Below, in pieces: positions 6,798 through 16,216 of a stretch of DNA of 33,840 nt. The notes under the pieces are model-generated. The model saw nothing but the letters and a program-made list of their open reading frames with translations, was not told where the DNA came from and did no database searches. Location of the stretch: NCBI GenBank assembly GCA_934371915.1, contig CAKROE010000020.1, positions 1-33,840 on the forward strand, in the 5' to 3' direction. The translations under genes and the position numbers were made by a program. Numbering within the stretch: the first letter of the stretch is position 1; every line of letters starts with the position of its first letter. This stretch comes from an uncultured Blautia sp. GTDB taxonomy: Bacteria; Bacillota; Clostridia; Lachnospirales; Lachnospiraceae.

Positions 6798-8048
6798 GTG
6801 GAGAGAAAAATCATCCAAGTAGAGGACAAAGTACCTGTTAATCTGTTGATTCCCTTAAGTATCCAGCACATGTTTGCCATGTTCGGCGCTTCTGTTCTGG
6901 TTCCGTTTATGTTTGGAATCAACCCTGCCATCGTTCTTCTGATGAACGGTGTCGGAACACTTTTATTTATTCTTATCACAAAGGGAAAGGCACCTGCTTA
7001 CCTGGGTTCCAGTTTTGCATTCCTGTCACCGGGACTTCTGGTTGCATCAAAATTCGGTTTCCAGTATGCGCTGGGCGGTTTTGTGGTTCTCGGTATCTGT
7101 GGAATGATCGTTGCGCTGATCATCCGTCAGTGCGGAACCAACTGGATCGACATTGTTCTTCCAACCGCAGCTATGGGACCGGTTGTTGCACTGATCGGTC
7201 TGGAACTTGCCGGAAGCGCTGCCAGCACAGCCGGTCTTCTGGACGAAAATATTGATATGAAAAACGTGATCGTATTTCTGATCACACTGGGTGTTGCCGT
7301 ATTCGGTCAGATCCTTTTCCGTGGTTTCCTGTCCGTTATTCCGATTCTGATCGCGATCATCGCAGGTTATGTTTCCGCAGCTGCATGTGGAATCCTTGAT
7401 TTCACCGCAGTAAAAGAAGCTGCATTCTTTGCACTGCCGAATTTTCAGACACCGAAATTTAATCTGGAAGCAATCCTTACCATTCTTCCGGCACTGCTGC
7501 TTGTAACTTCCGAACACATCGGGCATCAGATCGTAACAAGCAAGATCGTAGGCAAAGATCTCCTGAAAGATCCGGGACTTCACCGTTCTCTTTTTGCAGA
7601 CTTCTTTTCCACCACACTTTCCGGATGTCTCGGTTCCGTACCGACTACAACATACGGAGAAAACATCGGCGTTATGGCAATGACAAAAGTCTACAGTGTA
7701 CAGGTTATCGGAGGTGCTGCAGTTCTTTCCATCTGCTGTTCCTTCCTCGGCAAACTTGCCGCCCTGATCAACACGATCCCGGGACCTGTTATCGGCGGAA
7801 TTTCATTCCTGCTGTATGGTATGATCGGAACTTCCGGTCTGCGTATGCTGGTTGACAATCAGGTGGATTACAGCAAATCCCGTAATCTGGCGCTGACCTC
7901 TGTTGTTTTCATCGTCGGTCTTTCCGGAATCGCACTGAATCTTGGAAATGTCAAACTTACCGGAATGGTTCTCGCATGTGTAGTTGCCATGATCCTGAGC
8001 CTTATTTTCTATATTCTTGACAAATTACATCTTACTAATGACTTATAA
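6798..8048 (+). CDS. uraA: Uracil permease (UraA/NCS2 family)
   Basis: A 416-residue polytopic membrane protein of the nucleobase-ascorbate (NCS2) family, probably a uracil:proton symporter. The substrate-site motifs align with E. coli UraA: SEHIGHQ gives E239 and H243 (UraA E241/H245), and TTTYGENIGV gives E288 (UraA E290). The conserved KAPAYLGSSFAFLSP block is at about 64-78. It has roughly 14 hydrophobic segments with no long soluble domain. Translation starts at a GTG preceded by GAGAGGG, and no alternative ATG lies nearby. The gene is followed after 12 bp by glgX. Confidence 0.93.
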   Translation: MERKIIQVEDKVPVNLLIPLSIQHMFAMFGASVLVPFMFGINPAIVLLMNGVGTLLFILITKGKAPAYLGSSFAFLSPGLLVASKFGFQYALGGFVVLGICGMIVALIIRQCGTNWIDIVLPTAAMGPVVALIGLELAGSAASTAGLLDENIDMKNVIVFLITLGVAVFGQILFRGFLSVIPILIAIIAGYVSAAACGILDFTAVKEAAFFALPNFQTPKFNLEAILTILPALLLVTSEHIGHQIVTSKIVGKDLLKDPGLHRSLFADFFSTTLSGCLGSVPTTTYGENIGVMAMTKVYSVQVIGGAAVLSICCSFLGKLAALINTIPGPVIGGISFLLYGMIGTSGLRMLVDNQVDYSKSRNLALTSVVFIVGLSGIALNLGNVKLTGMVLACVVAMILSLIFYILDKLHLTNDL

Positions 8049-8060
8049 TTGGAGCAAAAA

Positions 8061-10193
8061 ATGAAATCGTATCATCAGAAATTTATATCCGATCATCCAT
8101 ATGAATCCGTGCCAATGGCGGAAATCTCCGGATTTCCCGTACGTCCGGGTATCTATGATCTGAACGGAGCCACTCCGCTTCAAAACGGAGTGAATTTTAC
8201 TATCCATACCTGCGGCGGAACTTCCTGTGAACTGCTTCTGTTCCACCGCGCACAGGAAGAGCCTTTTGCCGTCATTCCATTCCCGGATGCCTACAAGATC
8301 GGTGATGTCTATTCCATGATCGTTTATGGACTCAACATCGAAGAATTTGAGTATGCATATCGTGTGGATGGTCCTTATCGCCCGGAAAAAGGGCTTCTCT
8401 TCGACAAAAACAATATCCTTCTGGATCCTTATGCAAAAGCTGTCGCAGGACAGCGTACGTGGGGAATCCGCTGGGATCACAACTATCATGCACGAGTTGT
8501 CCGCGACCGTTTTGACTGGGGCGATACTCCACAGTCAAAAAAAGAGCTCTGTGACCTGATCATCTACGAATTACATGTGCGTGATTTTACACATCATCCG
8601 TCTTCAGGGGTCAAACACAGAGGTACTTTTTCCGGCCTAATGGAAAAAATCCCATACCTTAAAGAGCTTGGGATCAACGCGGTGGAGCTCATGCCGATCT
8701 TTGAGTTTGACGAAACCATGAATTCCCGTACTGTTGACGGCAAACAGCTTCTTGAATGCTGGGGTTACAACACTGTCGGCTTCTTTGCACCAAACAGCAG
8801 CTATGCGGCAGCCAATGAGCATAATCAGGAAGGTACCGAACTTAAGACTCTAATTCGAGAACTTCATGCCAACGGTATTGAAGTCATCCTGGATGTTGTA
8901 TTCAACCATACCGCAGAGGGCAACGAAAAGGGCAAAACCATCAGCTTTAAGGGACTGGACAATAATATTTATTACATGCTCACTCCTGACGGAAATTATT
9001 ACAATTTCAGCGGCTGTGGCAACACTCTGAACTGTAACCATCCGGTTGTTCAGCAGCTCATTCTGGAATGCCTGCGCTACTGGACGATCAACTATCGTGT
9101 CGATGGTTTTCGCTTTGATCTTGCAAGTATTCTCGGACGAAATGAAGACGGTTCACCAATGAACAATCCTCCTCTTCTCCGTACCCTTGCAAATGACCCG
9201 ATTCTCAGCAATGTCAAGCTGATTGCAGAAGCGTGGGATGCCGGCGGACTTTATCAGGTAGGAAGTTTCCCGGCAAGTGGCCGCTGGGCAGAATGGAATG
9301 GCCGTTACAGAGATGCCCTTCGAAGTTTTCTGAAGGGTGAATGCTGGCATGCGTGGGATGCCGCATGGAGTATTTCCGGATCCGGAGATCTCTATGGAGG
9401 ATTTTATGATCATAACCACAGTAATTATGCCGGTTATAATTCCTGTGTCAATTTCCTTACCTGCCATGACGGATTTACACTTTATGATCTTTATTCCTAT
9501 AATGAAAAGCACAATGAGGCAAATGGCTGGAACAACACCGATGGTGCTGACGACAACCGGAGCTGGAACTGTGGTGTGGAAGGTGACACGGATGATCCGG
9601 AAGTGCTCGCACTTCGCAGCCGTATGATCCGCAACGCCTGCGCTGTACTGATGTGCAGCCGCGGAACACCGATGTTTCTTTCCGGAGATGAATTCGGCAA
9701 TACAAAATTTGGCAACAATAACAGCTACTGTCAGGATAATATTACTTCCTGGCTTGACTGGCGAATGCTGGAAAAGAATAAAGATTTGTTTGAATTTTTC
9801 AAATTTATGATTGCATTCCGTAAACAGCATCCTGTCATCCACAAACAGCTTCCTACTTCTGTCTGTGGCATGGATCCGATCCATACACACAATGTAAATG
9901 CTGATCAGACAGATATTCCGCGTGATGCACGTACATTCTGTGTAAGCTTTGCAGGATATGATAAGGAAAAAGGACACGATGATCTGATCTATATTGCGGT
10001 CAATACTTTCTGGGAAGATGTTCCGATCACTCTGCCGGATCTTCACGGGCGTGGTGCATGGCATCTGAATGTCAATACTTACGGTGACGGCAATGGAAAA
10101 TACTGCTATCCGGATGAGGAAGCGGCACGGATCGATCGCAGCTTTGTGATGCGGCCGCGGAGCGTGGCTGTGTTTACTGGGAAAGATTATTAA
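8061..10193 (+). CDS. glgX: Glycogen debranching enzyme (GlgX, GH13 isoamylase type)
   Basis: 710 residues. An N-terminal CBM48-like beta-sandwich (about 25-150) precedes a GH13 (alpha/beta)8 barrel and a C-terminal beta domain. It hydrolyses alpha-1,6 branch points of limit-dextrin or glycogen. The catalytic set is intact: nucleophile D353 in VDGFRFDLAS, acid/base E390 in IAEAWDAGG, and D470 in TCHDGFTLYD (region IV, with Cys replacing the usual Asn). Region I is DVVFNHTAEG. Length fits GlgX (about 660-710). The ATG at 8061 is preferred over an upstream in-frame TTG at 8049 because GGAG sits 6 bp before it. It is cytoplasmic and co-oriented with uraA. A long palindrome begins 5 bp past the stop. 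Confidence 0.93.
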   Translation: MKSYHQKFISDHPYESVPMAEISGFPVRPGIYDLNGATPLQNGVNFTIHTCGGTSCELLLFHRAQEEPFAVIPFPDAYKIGDVYSMIVYGLNIEEFEYAYRVDGPYRPEKGLLFDKNNILLDPYAKAVAGQRTWGIRWDHNYHARVVRDRFDWGDTPQSKKELCDLIIYELHVRDFTHHPSSGVKHRGTFSGLMEKIPYLKELGINAVELMPIFEFDETMNSRTVDGKQLLECWGYNTVGFFAPNSSYAAANEHNQEGTELKTLIRELHANGIEVILDVVFNHTAEGNEKGKTISFKGLDNNIYYMLTPDGNYYNFSGCGNTLNCNHPVVQQLILECLRYWTINYRVDGFRFDLASILGRNEDGSPMNNPPLLRTLANDPILSNVKLIAEAWDAGGLYQVGSFPASGRWAEWNGRYRDALRSFLKGECWHAWDAAWSISGSGDLYGGFYDHNHSNYAGYNSCVNFLTCHDGFTLYDLYSYNEKHNEANGWNNTDGADDNRSWNCGVEGDTDDPEVLALRSRMIRNACAVLMCSRGTPMFLSGDEFGNTKFGNNNSYCQDNITSWLDWRMLEKNKDLFEFFKFMIAFRKQHPVIHKQLPTSVCGMDPIHTHNVNADQTDIPRDARTFCVSFAGYDKEKGHDDLIYIAVNTFWEDVPITLPDLHGRGAWHLNVNTYGDGNGKYCYPDEEAARIDRSFVMRPRSVAVFTGKDY

Positions 10194-10198
10194 AATAT

Positions 10199-10523
10199 CG
10201 GGGACCTGTTTCCGGAAATACACTGGTATGTTTGTGATTTAAAAATTATGTTCTATAAAAGACACTGGCTATCCCGACAGCTTCGGAGACCGGAAATACT
10301 AAGGATATAACCTGTCTGTTAAAACCATGAACTCCCGGCACATAACTCACTGTCGTTCAGACAATGTGCCGGGAGTCCATAACACAGCCATTTTATATCC
10401 CAAGTATTTCTACGTTCTCCTGCAGAGGTCAGGCTATCTCAGTGTCTTTTTATATTACATTTCTTTATCTTTAACCCTCCTCCACCATCCTCCCTGTATT
10501 TCCGGAGCCTCAGGGAAGCCCCG
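10199..10523. repeat. Long imperfect palindrome, element B
   Basis: The whole ~325-bp stretch reads as two inverted arms that align with small gaps. The innermost arms are perfect (ACTCCCGGCACAT, 10331-10343, with its complement at 10364-10376), with a further TGTC/GACA stem in the loop. Outward blocks shared between arms include GAAATACT...GGATATAA, TATAAAA-GACACTG, TCCGGAAATACA and a terminal CGGGG. It starts 5 bp after the glgX stop and contains no plausible gene. Its sequence is different from element A next to it. The folded transcript would be a giant hairpin. Nature unknown: MITE-like insertion, 3'-UTR element or structured RNA. Confidence 0.7.
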
Positions 10524-10545
10524 GGACCGCGCGCCGCTACCCCGG

Positions 10546-10864
10546 ATAAAGTCCGGGGAGAACTTGCTGAATAAAAGAAAGACTCCGGTGAGCGAGCTGC
10601 ATGTGAGTATCCTCTGGATCTGGCTCGCCTGAAGAACTTCGTTCAGATACCGGATTATGCAGGGCTTTGTGTTGATACATAAAATATCGCTGTTTGAGCA
10701 TCTGTGATGCGAGTTCGATATTTTATGTATCGTTTTTAACAAAGTTCTGTATATCCTGGTATCTTAGAAGTTCTGATTTGAGCCAGCTCCAGAGGATACA
10801 TTACACACAGCCTTCCTCCTGGAGTCTTAATTTTATCCCCCTCTTCTCACCGGGAATCCTTTAT
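10546..10864. repeat. Long palindromic element A, copy 1
   Basis: A 319-bp unit, nearly identical (roughly 90% or more by eye) to 15898-16216 in the same orientation. Each unit is itself an inverted repeat: it begins ATAAAG and ends CTTTAT. Nested arms pair along almost the whole length (AAGACTCC with GGAGTCTT; the CCTCTGGATCTGGCTC region with its complement; AGATACC with GGTATCT; a perfect 16-bp pair starting GATACATAAAATATCG), down to a central GCATC-TGT-GATGC. It ends 32 bp before the surface-protein stop, downstream of that gene in its direction of transcription. No transposase or target-site duplication is evident. Confidence 0.88.
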
Positions 10865-10896
10865 ATTCAGAATTTTACTTTTGTTTTGATATTCAA

Positions 10897-13800
10897 TTAT
10901 TTTACAGTTACTTTCACGGTCTTGAACGCTCCGTTATTTGCAAGGACATAAACATATGTCGTTCCTTTACCTACCGCTTTGATTTTACCGCGTTTTGATA
11001 CGGTTGCTACTTTTGAATCCACTACATAATAGCGGAATTTTGCAGTATGAGAAAGCAGTTTTTTCTTCTTGTTCTCCAGTTTCACACTGGCTTTTATCTG
11101 GAATGTCTTTCCCTTGCGTAATACAACGTTCTTTTTCTTAACGGAAACAGATTTTGCATTTGTTGTATTGGCCTGTTTCATGGCAACATGAAAGCCGTTT
11201 GATTTTGCAATGTAGACTTTTTTGCCATCAACCATCTTGTAAGCTGCTACAAAATACTTGTATTCTCGATTATTTTTCAGCTTTTTATGAGTCGCTGTCA
11301 GCTTTCCATTTGTAACCGTTGCAAGTTTTCTGCAGCTCCGGTTTCCATCACAGTAGGACCAATATACTTCATAACCGGTTGCTCCGCTATACTTCATCCA
11401 TTTCAGATTGACTTTCTTATTGGCACCTGTACCTCTTGCGAGAAAAGTTGGAAGTTTCAGTTTCGAAATTGCATCGCCGCTCAGTCCGGACTGATTCTCC
11501 TGTGTAATCGTAAAGACTGCGTTTTTGAATGTAATTGCATAATTCGGATTCGCACCCTTCTTCTGGGAAACAGTAATTGCATAACTTCCGGCTTTTTCGC
11601 CTGCTTTTCTGCTGATCACAATGTCAGACAGTTTATCATTTCCGACAAGTCCACTTACCTTGTAAGTCAGTTTCGGGTCTGCCTTTCCGGAAGATTTCTT
11701 TGCATTGTCTGCTGTTACAGTTACCGCCTTCGGTGCTACGGTTACTGTAAGGTCTTTAACCACTGAATCTTCATGATTTCCATCACCTTTGATCTTGTAG
11801 CTTACCTTGTATGTTCCGGCGTTTTTGGCAGTCGGGATCTTATCTGTCCATTCTCCACCATTTACCTGATACATCAGGGTTCCGTTCGTCGCTTCCCCTG
11901 CTGTTACCAGCGGCTGATCACTTCCGTTGTAAGCTACATTGGTTTTTACTTCCGGTTCTTTGGTCAGTACCCCAACAGATGCTGCTTTGGCGATCGTGAA
12001 GGTTCCTGATTTAAATATAATACGATAGTTCGGATTTGCAGTCTCTTCAGCTGAAGCAGTAATCTCATATTCTGCCGCATCCTCACCCGATGCACGCTTC
12101 ACCGTAATACCGTCCAATGCCTCACCGGCTACTACATCCTTTGCTTCATATGCAAGCCCCGGATCTGCCTCTCCATAAACTTTGGATGCATCCTTCGGCA
12201 CTACGGTCACTGTCTTTTTCTCAATGACTGCAGAGACTTCTCCGCCATTTGCTGCATTAAAATTAGGATCTTCTTTTACACGATAATATACCGTATAAGT
12301 TCCTGCATTCTTTGCAGATGGAAGTTTTTCTGCCCAGTTCGTTCCATCCAGTGAATATTCCAGTGTTCCTCCGATTATCGTTCCTTTATTTACCAGTATC
12401 TGCTCTGCACCATTATAGGCAGGTCTGATTGCCGTCGGTGCGGTTACTTTCGGATCTGCTTTTGTGATCTCAAAGCGGATCGTCGTCCGCGCCTGCCCTG
12501 CCTGTTCATTCTGCCATTTGTAATTGACAGTATCTGCAAGTTTCAGGACAACATCATAGCTTCCAACATTTATACCGCCCTTATTCTCAACGATCTCATA
12601 CTCTGCTGTATTTTTGATATCTGCAGTCAGTGTCTCTCCTGTATAAATTTTGCTGTTTACGGTCGGTACATTCACTTCCTGCCAGTTTACAGTCACATTA
12701 TCAATAGTTGTAACATTTCCGGCTTTGTCCGTGGCTTCAATCCTGTATGTACCGGACTTCGGAACTAAAGTAACGCTTCCATTTTTATCAGGTATTACTT
12801 CACTGCCATCAACCAGCACTTTATCCAGATATTTGTCTGTCACTGTAAATGCAGTTGATCCTGTATAAACACCATTACTCGTCACCCCTGTAATTGTGGC
12901 CGGTGTTGCATCCAGAATCATGCCATCCGAAGAAAGATATTCCACATTTCCGACTTTATCCGTCATTTTCGCATAAACAATATACTGTCCATCCTGATCC
13001 AGGCTGAATGTATCCTTGTATTCATTCCAGTCTTTGTCATTCAGGGTTTCAACTTCTCCTTTTGTCATCACTTTGTCTGACAGATAATAGAAGATTCCCT
13101 GCATTCCGGATCCCTGATCCTCTGCTGCAATCGTTACATTCTGTTTTGTATTCGCATAAGTATTAAATCCAGCATTGTTTACAAAAGAATCCCACTTGTT
13201 CGTACCTGCCTTGATAGTTCCGGTCGGTGCAGTAATATCTGCTACGCCAGATACTTCAACAGTTGTATCTGCCTGCATTCCATTGATCGTGTAAGAACCA
13301 TCGTTATCCAGATTCACTTTCTGTCCATTTACCAGTACAGCAAACTCATTTGTTTTTGAATATCCATCTGCTAACGTAAGACGAAGTTTTGCATAACCAT
13401 TCCAGGTCAGATCACCTTCCGTTACTTTGATCGTATATCCAATCTGCTCATCCTTTTCCGGAAGCGTGAGCACAAGGCTTCTTCCTACACCAATCGTCAC
13501 TTCTGCATCCGCTGATACCTCATAATTGCTGTCTTCTTTATATCTGACAAAATATGTTCCCGGCTCCAGGTTCGTAACTGTATCTCCATCTATGGATCTG
13601 TATTGTGTTTCTCCATCCTTGCAGTATTCCATTGCTGAAGTTACATTGGTAATCTGACCATTATGCTGTCCTTTGATTGTTTCCGGATTGAAGCTTACCT
13701 CCGGTGCTGCCTTACTTGCTTTTGCAATACTGAAATCACAGCTTGCAGAACCGGCTTCATAATTTGTTGTTTCGGATACGTTCGCACGCAGCGTGTACTC

Positions 13801-15828
13801 GCCTGACGGAAGCTTATAAAGCTCATCTACAGAGGGAACCTCTTTATAAGTACTGTTATCTGCCCCCTTTACTTTATACGCATAAGTGACAGTTCCGCCT
13901 CCTGGATTACTTACAGTCGGAGTCGGAAGATTCTCTTTCTGTCCGTAAGTCAAGTTACCAAATGTTAGTACAGGGCTGATTGCAGCCTTTGTGATCTCAA
14001 AGTCCGCAGATGCTGTTGCTCCACCAATCGTTACCTTCGCTGTATACATTCCTGCATTTACCGGTGCTGCACCATCACCGGCAGCTCCACTGTTGCGGTC
14101 GTTTGTCAGTGTAGTGCCATCTTTCAGATAATACGTAATGACACCCTGGGCTGCGCCTGTAACAGAAGTAATGTTATCAGTCACAGTTGCACCTGCATAC
14201 GCCTGTCCGGAATATTGGACACTTTCTACAGTATTAAGCGTTGCTGTCAAACCCTCAGAATGATAATCACAGGTATTTGGATTTGTCGACTTACAACTGG
14301 CAGTAATCACCGCACCACTTGCATTGTATGACCAGTCATGCTGATGTGCATATAAATATAAGCTACCGTCTGTGTTTCCTATTCCTAATGAACTGTCATC
14401 AGATAAAATTTTGCCACTCTGATGTGATCCTGCAGTTGTAATTTGTATCGGATTATTTTCAGTTGGTCTGTTCGCCGCAGTCACTCCTGCAGTTCCATTC
14501 CATCCCTCTGCAATATTGAGCTTTTGGTCCTTCGAAAGGTATAAATTTCCCAACGTATTATTTCCGATTGTCGTGTTTCCCTTCAATGTTAAAGTTCCGG
14601 CATTATAAACTCCGTATCCTCCGTTACCGCTGATTTCTACATTGTCAAGTAAACACGTAGCGTTAGCCGCTACTGCAATGCCTCCCGCTGTTGCTACATT
14701 ATTCGTCATTGTTCCTGTAACAGCACCATTTTTTACAGAGCCTCCGGTCATGGAAAAGTCAACAAATTCCCTCACATTTACAGAGCCGGCACCATTTCCT
14801 TCTGCGTAATCTGACCCATTGTTTGTATTAGTGTCAAATACACAATCCGTCAGATTAACAGTTGCACGATTCCCGTTATTTCCTTTTACAGACAGGCCTC
14901 CACCACTTATTCCACTGTTATCCTTAAATGTACAGCGTGTAAGAGATGCATTGAGCAGACCGCCTTCGCTTAGCAATGATACCGCAAAACCGCCAGTTTC
15001 AGAATTAAAATTTTGAAAAGTCATGTCTGTAAATGAAATTGTTTTCTTTCCCTTATGTCTAGCAATATTAACCTGATTTGGAGCCTTTCCACTTCCATTA
15101 AAAATCAGATTTTCTGCTTTAAGATTCACCTCTTTGTCTGATTGTTGAAATATAATGAAATTAGTTGCCTCTTGATCATTTATCGTAACCGCATTCTCTC
15201 CGACTCCTATAATTTCCAGGTATATATCTCCATATATAGAAAATATAGGTGCGCCATCTACTGTTGTATTTATATATGTTACATCTCCTGTAACATATAT
15301 CTTTATCGGGTTGTCAGCAGTTCCCGCTCCGTCCTTAAATTGAATCTGCTGATATAAATTACCAGACAGCGTATAATTGCCTCCTTTCGAAATAACATAA
15401 GGAGCGCTGGTGTTTGATTTTGTCTGAATCTCCGTTGCACCTTCTGGTACCTCTTGAGACAATGCACTGAAGGCTTCTACATCATTCCCTTCATTTCCAT
15501 CACTGAAGAGAGCCTCTGCCTCTGCCTCTGCATCTTCATCCTCCGGCTCTTCTTCATCGGTAATAGCTTCCTGCACTTCAACTTCCGGTTCTTCAGTTCC
15601 TGCGTCAGAGTCATCTTCTTCAATCTGTATGGAATCATCTGCAAATCCATCTTCCTCCTGCAGTTCTACAGCTTCGCTGCCCTCATCCAGCTCTTCCGCT
15701 GTATCCGATACTTCCACCTCCGCTGCATATGCCGTTGTTCCAGGCACAGCCGCAGTCAGCACCAATGACGCAGAAAGCACCGCTGCTGATACTTTCTTTC
15801 CCTGTTTTAATAAATTGTACTTTTTCAT
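10897..15828 (-). CDS. Giant exported surface protein (beta-helix, MBG and Ig-like modules)
   Basis: 1643 residues. A signal peptide (1-35, ending TTAYA) is followed by a very acidic stretch (about 36-125, many Glu/Asp). A repetitive Asn/Gly-rich region of right-handed beta-helix character comes next (about 150-430). A module beginning HQHDWSY with several Cys follows. Several MBG/YDG-type and Ig-like repeats recur (YGEADPGLAYEAKDVVAGE, SGKADPKLTYKVSGLVGND, ITAPTGTIKAGTNKW). An Fn3-like and a Big_2-like domain rich in Lys close the protein. No LPXTG motif is seen. The role is probably adhesion or surface coating; the ligand is unknown. The start at 15828 is chosen because AAGGAG precedes it and the signal peptide begins there; a longer frame to 15876 has neither. 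The gene lies between two copies of palindrome A. Confidence 0.88.
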   Translation of the reverse strand: MKKYNLLKQGKKVSAAVLSASLVLTAAVPGTTAYAAEVEVSDTAEELDEGSEAVELQEEDGFADDSIQIEEDDSDAGTEEPEVEVQEAITDEEEPEDEDAEAEAEALFSDGNEGNDVEAFSALSQEVPEGATEIQTKSNTSAPYVISKGGNYTLSGNLYQQIQFKDGAGTADNPIKIYVTGDVTYINTTVDGAPIFSIYGDIYLEIIGVGENAVTINDQEATNFIIFQQSDKEVNLKAENLIFNGSGKAPNQVNIARHKGKKTISFTDMTFQNFNSETGGFAVSLLSEGGLLNASLTRCTFKDNSGISGGGLSVKGNNGNRATVNLTDCVFDTNTNNGSDYAEGNGAGSVNVREFVDFSMTGGSVKNGAVTGTMTNNVATAGGIAVAANATCLLDNVEISGNGGYGVYNAGTLTLKGNTTIGNNTLGNLYLSKDQKLNIAEGWNGTAGVTAANRPTENNPIQITTAGSHQSGKILSDDSSLGIGNTDGSLYLYAHQHDWSYNASGAVITASCKSTNPNTCDYHSEGLTATLNTVESVQYSGQAYAGATVTDNITSVTGAAQGVITYYLKDGTTLTNDRNSGAAGDGAAPVNAGMYTAKVTIGGATASADFEITKAAISPVLTFGNLTYGQKENLPTPTVSNPGGGTVTYAYKVKGADNSTYKEVPSVDELYKLPSGEYTLRANVSETTNYEAGSASCDFSIAKASKAAPEVSFNPETIKGQHNGQITNVTSAMEYCKDGETQYRSIDGDTVTNLEPGTYFVRYKEDSNYEVSADAEVTIGVGRSLVLTLPEKDEQIGYTIKVTEGDLTWNGYAKLRLTLADGYSKTNEFAVLVNGQKVNLDNDGSYTINGMQADTTVEVSGVADITAPTGTIKAGTNKWDSFVNNAGFNTYANTKQNVTIAAEDQGSGMQGIFYYLSDKVMTKGEVETLNDKDWNEYKDTFSLDQDGQYIVYAKMTDKVGNVEYLSSDGMILDATPATITGVTSNGVYTGSTAFTVTDKYLDKVLVDGSEVIPDKNGSVTLVPKSGTYRIEATDKAGNVTTIDNVTVNWQEVNVPTVNSKIYTGETLTADIKNTAEYEIVENKGGINVGSYDVVLKLADTVNYKWQNEQAGQARTTIRFEITKADPKVTAPTAIRPAYNGAEQILVNKGTIIGGTLEYSLDGTNWAEKLPSAKNAGTYTVYYRVKEDPNFNAANGGEVSAVIEKKTVTVVPKDASKVYGEADPGLAYEAKDVVAGEALDGITVKRASGEDAAEYEITASAEETANPNYRIIFKSGTFTIAKAASVGVLTKEPEVKTNVAYNGSDQPLVTAGEATNGTLMYQVNGGEWTDKIPTAKNAGTYKVSYKIKGDGNHEDSVVKDLTVTVAPKAVTVTADNAKKSSGKADPKLTYKVSGLVGNDKLSDIVISRKAGEKAGSYAITVSQKKGANPNYAITFKNAVFTITQENQSGLSGDAISKLKLPTFLARGTGANKKVNLKWMKYSGATGYEVYWSYCDGNRSCRKLATVTNGKLTATHKKLKNNREYKYFVAAYKMVDGKKVYIAKSNGFHVAMKQANTTNAKSVSVKKKNVVLRKGKTFQIKASVKLENKKKKLLSHTAKFRYYVVDSKVATVSKRGKIKAVGKGTTYVYVLANNGAFKTVKVTVK

Positions 15829-15864
15829 ACGTTCTCCTTTCTTCCGAAAATATATTTTTATTAT

Positions 15865-15894
15865 ATCATACGCCACGGTATTCCACTACTACAA
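15865..15894 (-). promoter_or_regulatory. Candidate promoter of the surface-protein gene
   Basis: On the minus strand TTGTAG (15889-15894) and TATGAT (15865-15870) are 18 bp apart, with a second overlapping TATAAT just downstream. The -35 box lies 3 bp outside the end of palindrome A copy 2, so the element abuts this promoter. Confidence 0.45.
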
Positions 15895-15897
15895 AAA

Positions 15898-16216
15898 ATA
15901 AAGTACGGTGGGCAAACTGCTGAATAAAAAAAAGACTCCGGCGAGCGAGCTGCGTGTGAGTAGCCTCTGGATCTGGCTCGCTTGAAGAACTTCGTTCAGA
16001 TACCGGATTATGCAGGGCTTTGTGTTGATACATAAAATATCGCTGTTTGAGCATCTGTGATGCGAGTTCGATATTTTATGTATCGTTTTTAACAAAGTTC
16101 TGTATATCCTGGTATCTTAGAAGTTCTGATTTGAGCCAGATCCAGAGGATACTTCACACACAGCCTTCCTCCTGGAGTCTTAATTTTATCCCCTCTTCTC
16201 ACCGGGAATCCTTTAT
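15898..16216. repeat. Long palindromic element A, copy 2
   Basis: The second 319-bp copy, in direct orientation relative to 10546-10864. The arms pair over nearly the full length, with perfect blocks including CCTCTGGATCTGGCTC (about 15961-15976) and its complement near 16133-16148, and a 16-bp pair around 16026-16083. Its right end touches the first base of the araD stop codon, so the araD transcript would run straight into it. Differences from copy 1 are scattered single bases and a short indel, consistent with an old duplication or two insertions. Confidence 0.88.

Noticed and set aside
9153..10223. 356-residue minus-strand ORF
   Set aside because: Antisense to glgX; no family resemblance, no ribosome binding site, and the glgX catalytic motifs occupy the other strand.
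10524..10560. CCCCGGA-TAAAG-TCCGGGG hairpin as a separate terminator
   Set aside because: No T-run follows on either strand; it straddles the start of element A and is probably a by-product of that junction.
15889..16095. Shared ORF starting MLKTIHKISNSHHRC in both element A copies (also 10455-10742)
   Set aside because: Its conservation follows from the duplicated palindrome; its codons pair with the opposite arm, it has no ribosome binding site, and the reading differs downstream.
15898..16216. Element A as a CRISPR or integron array
   Set aside because: Only two copies 5 kb apart, no spacers, no cas or integrase genes.
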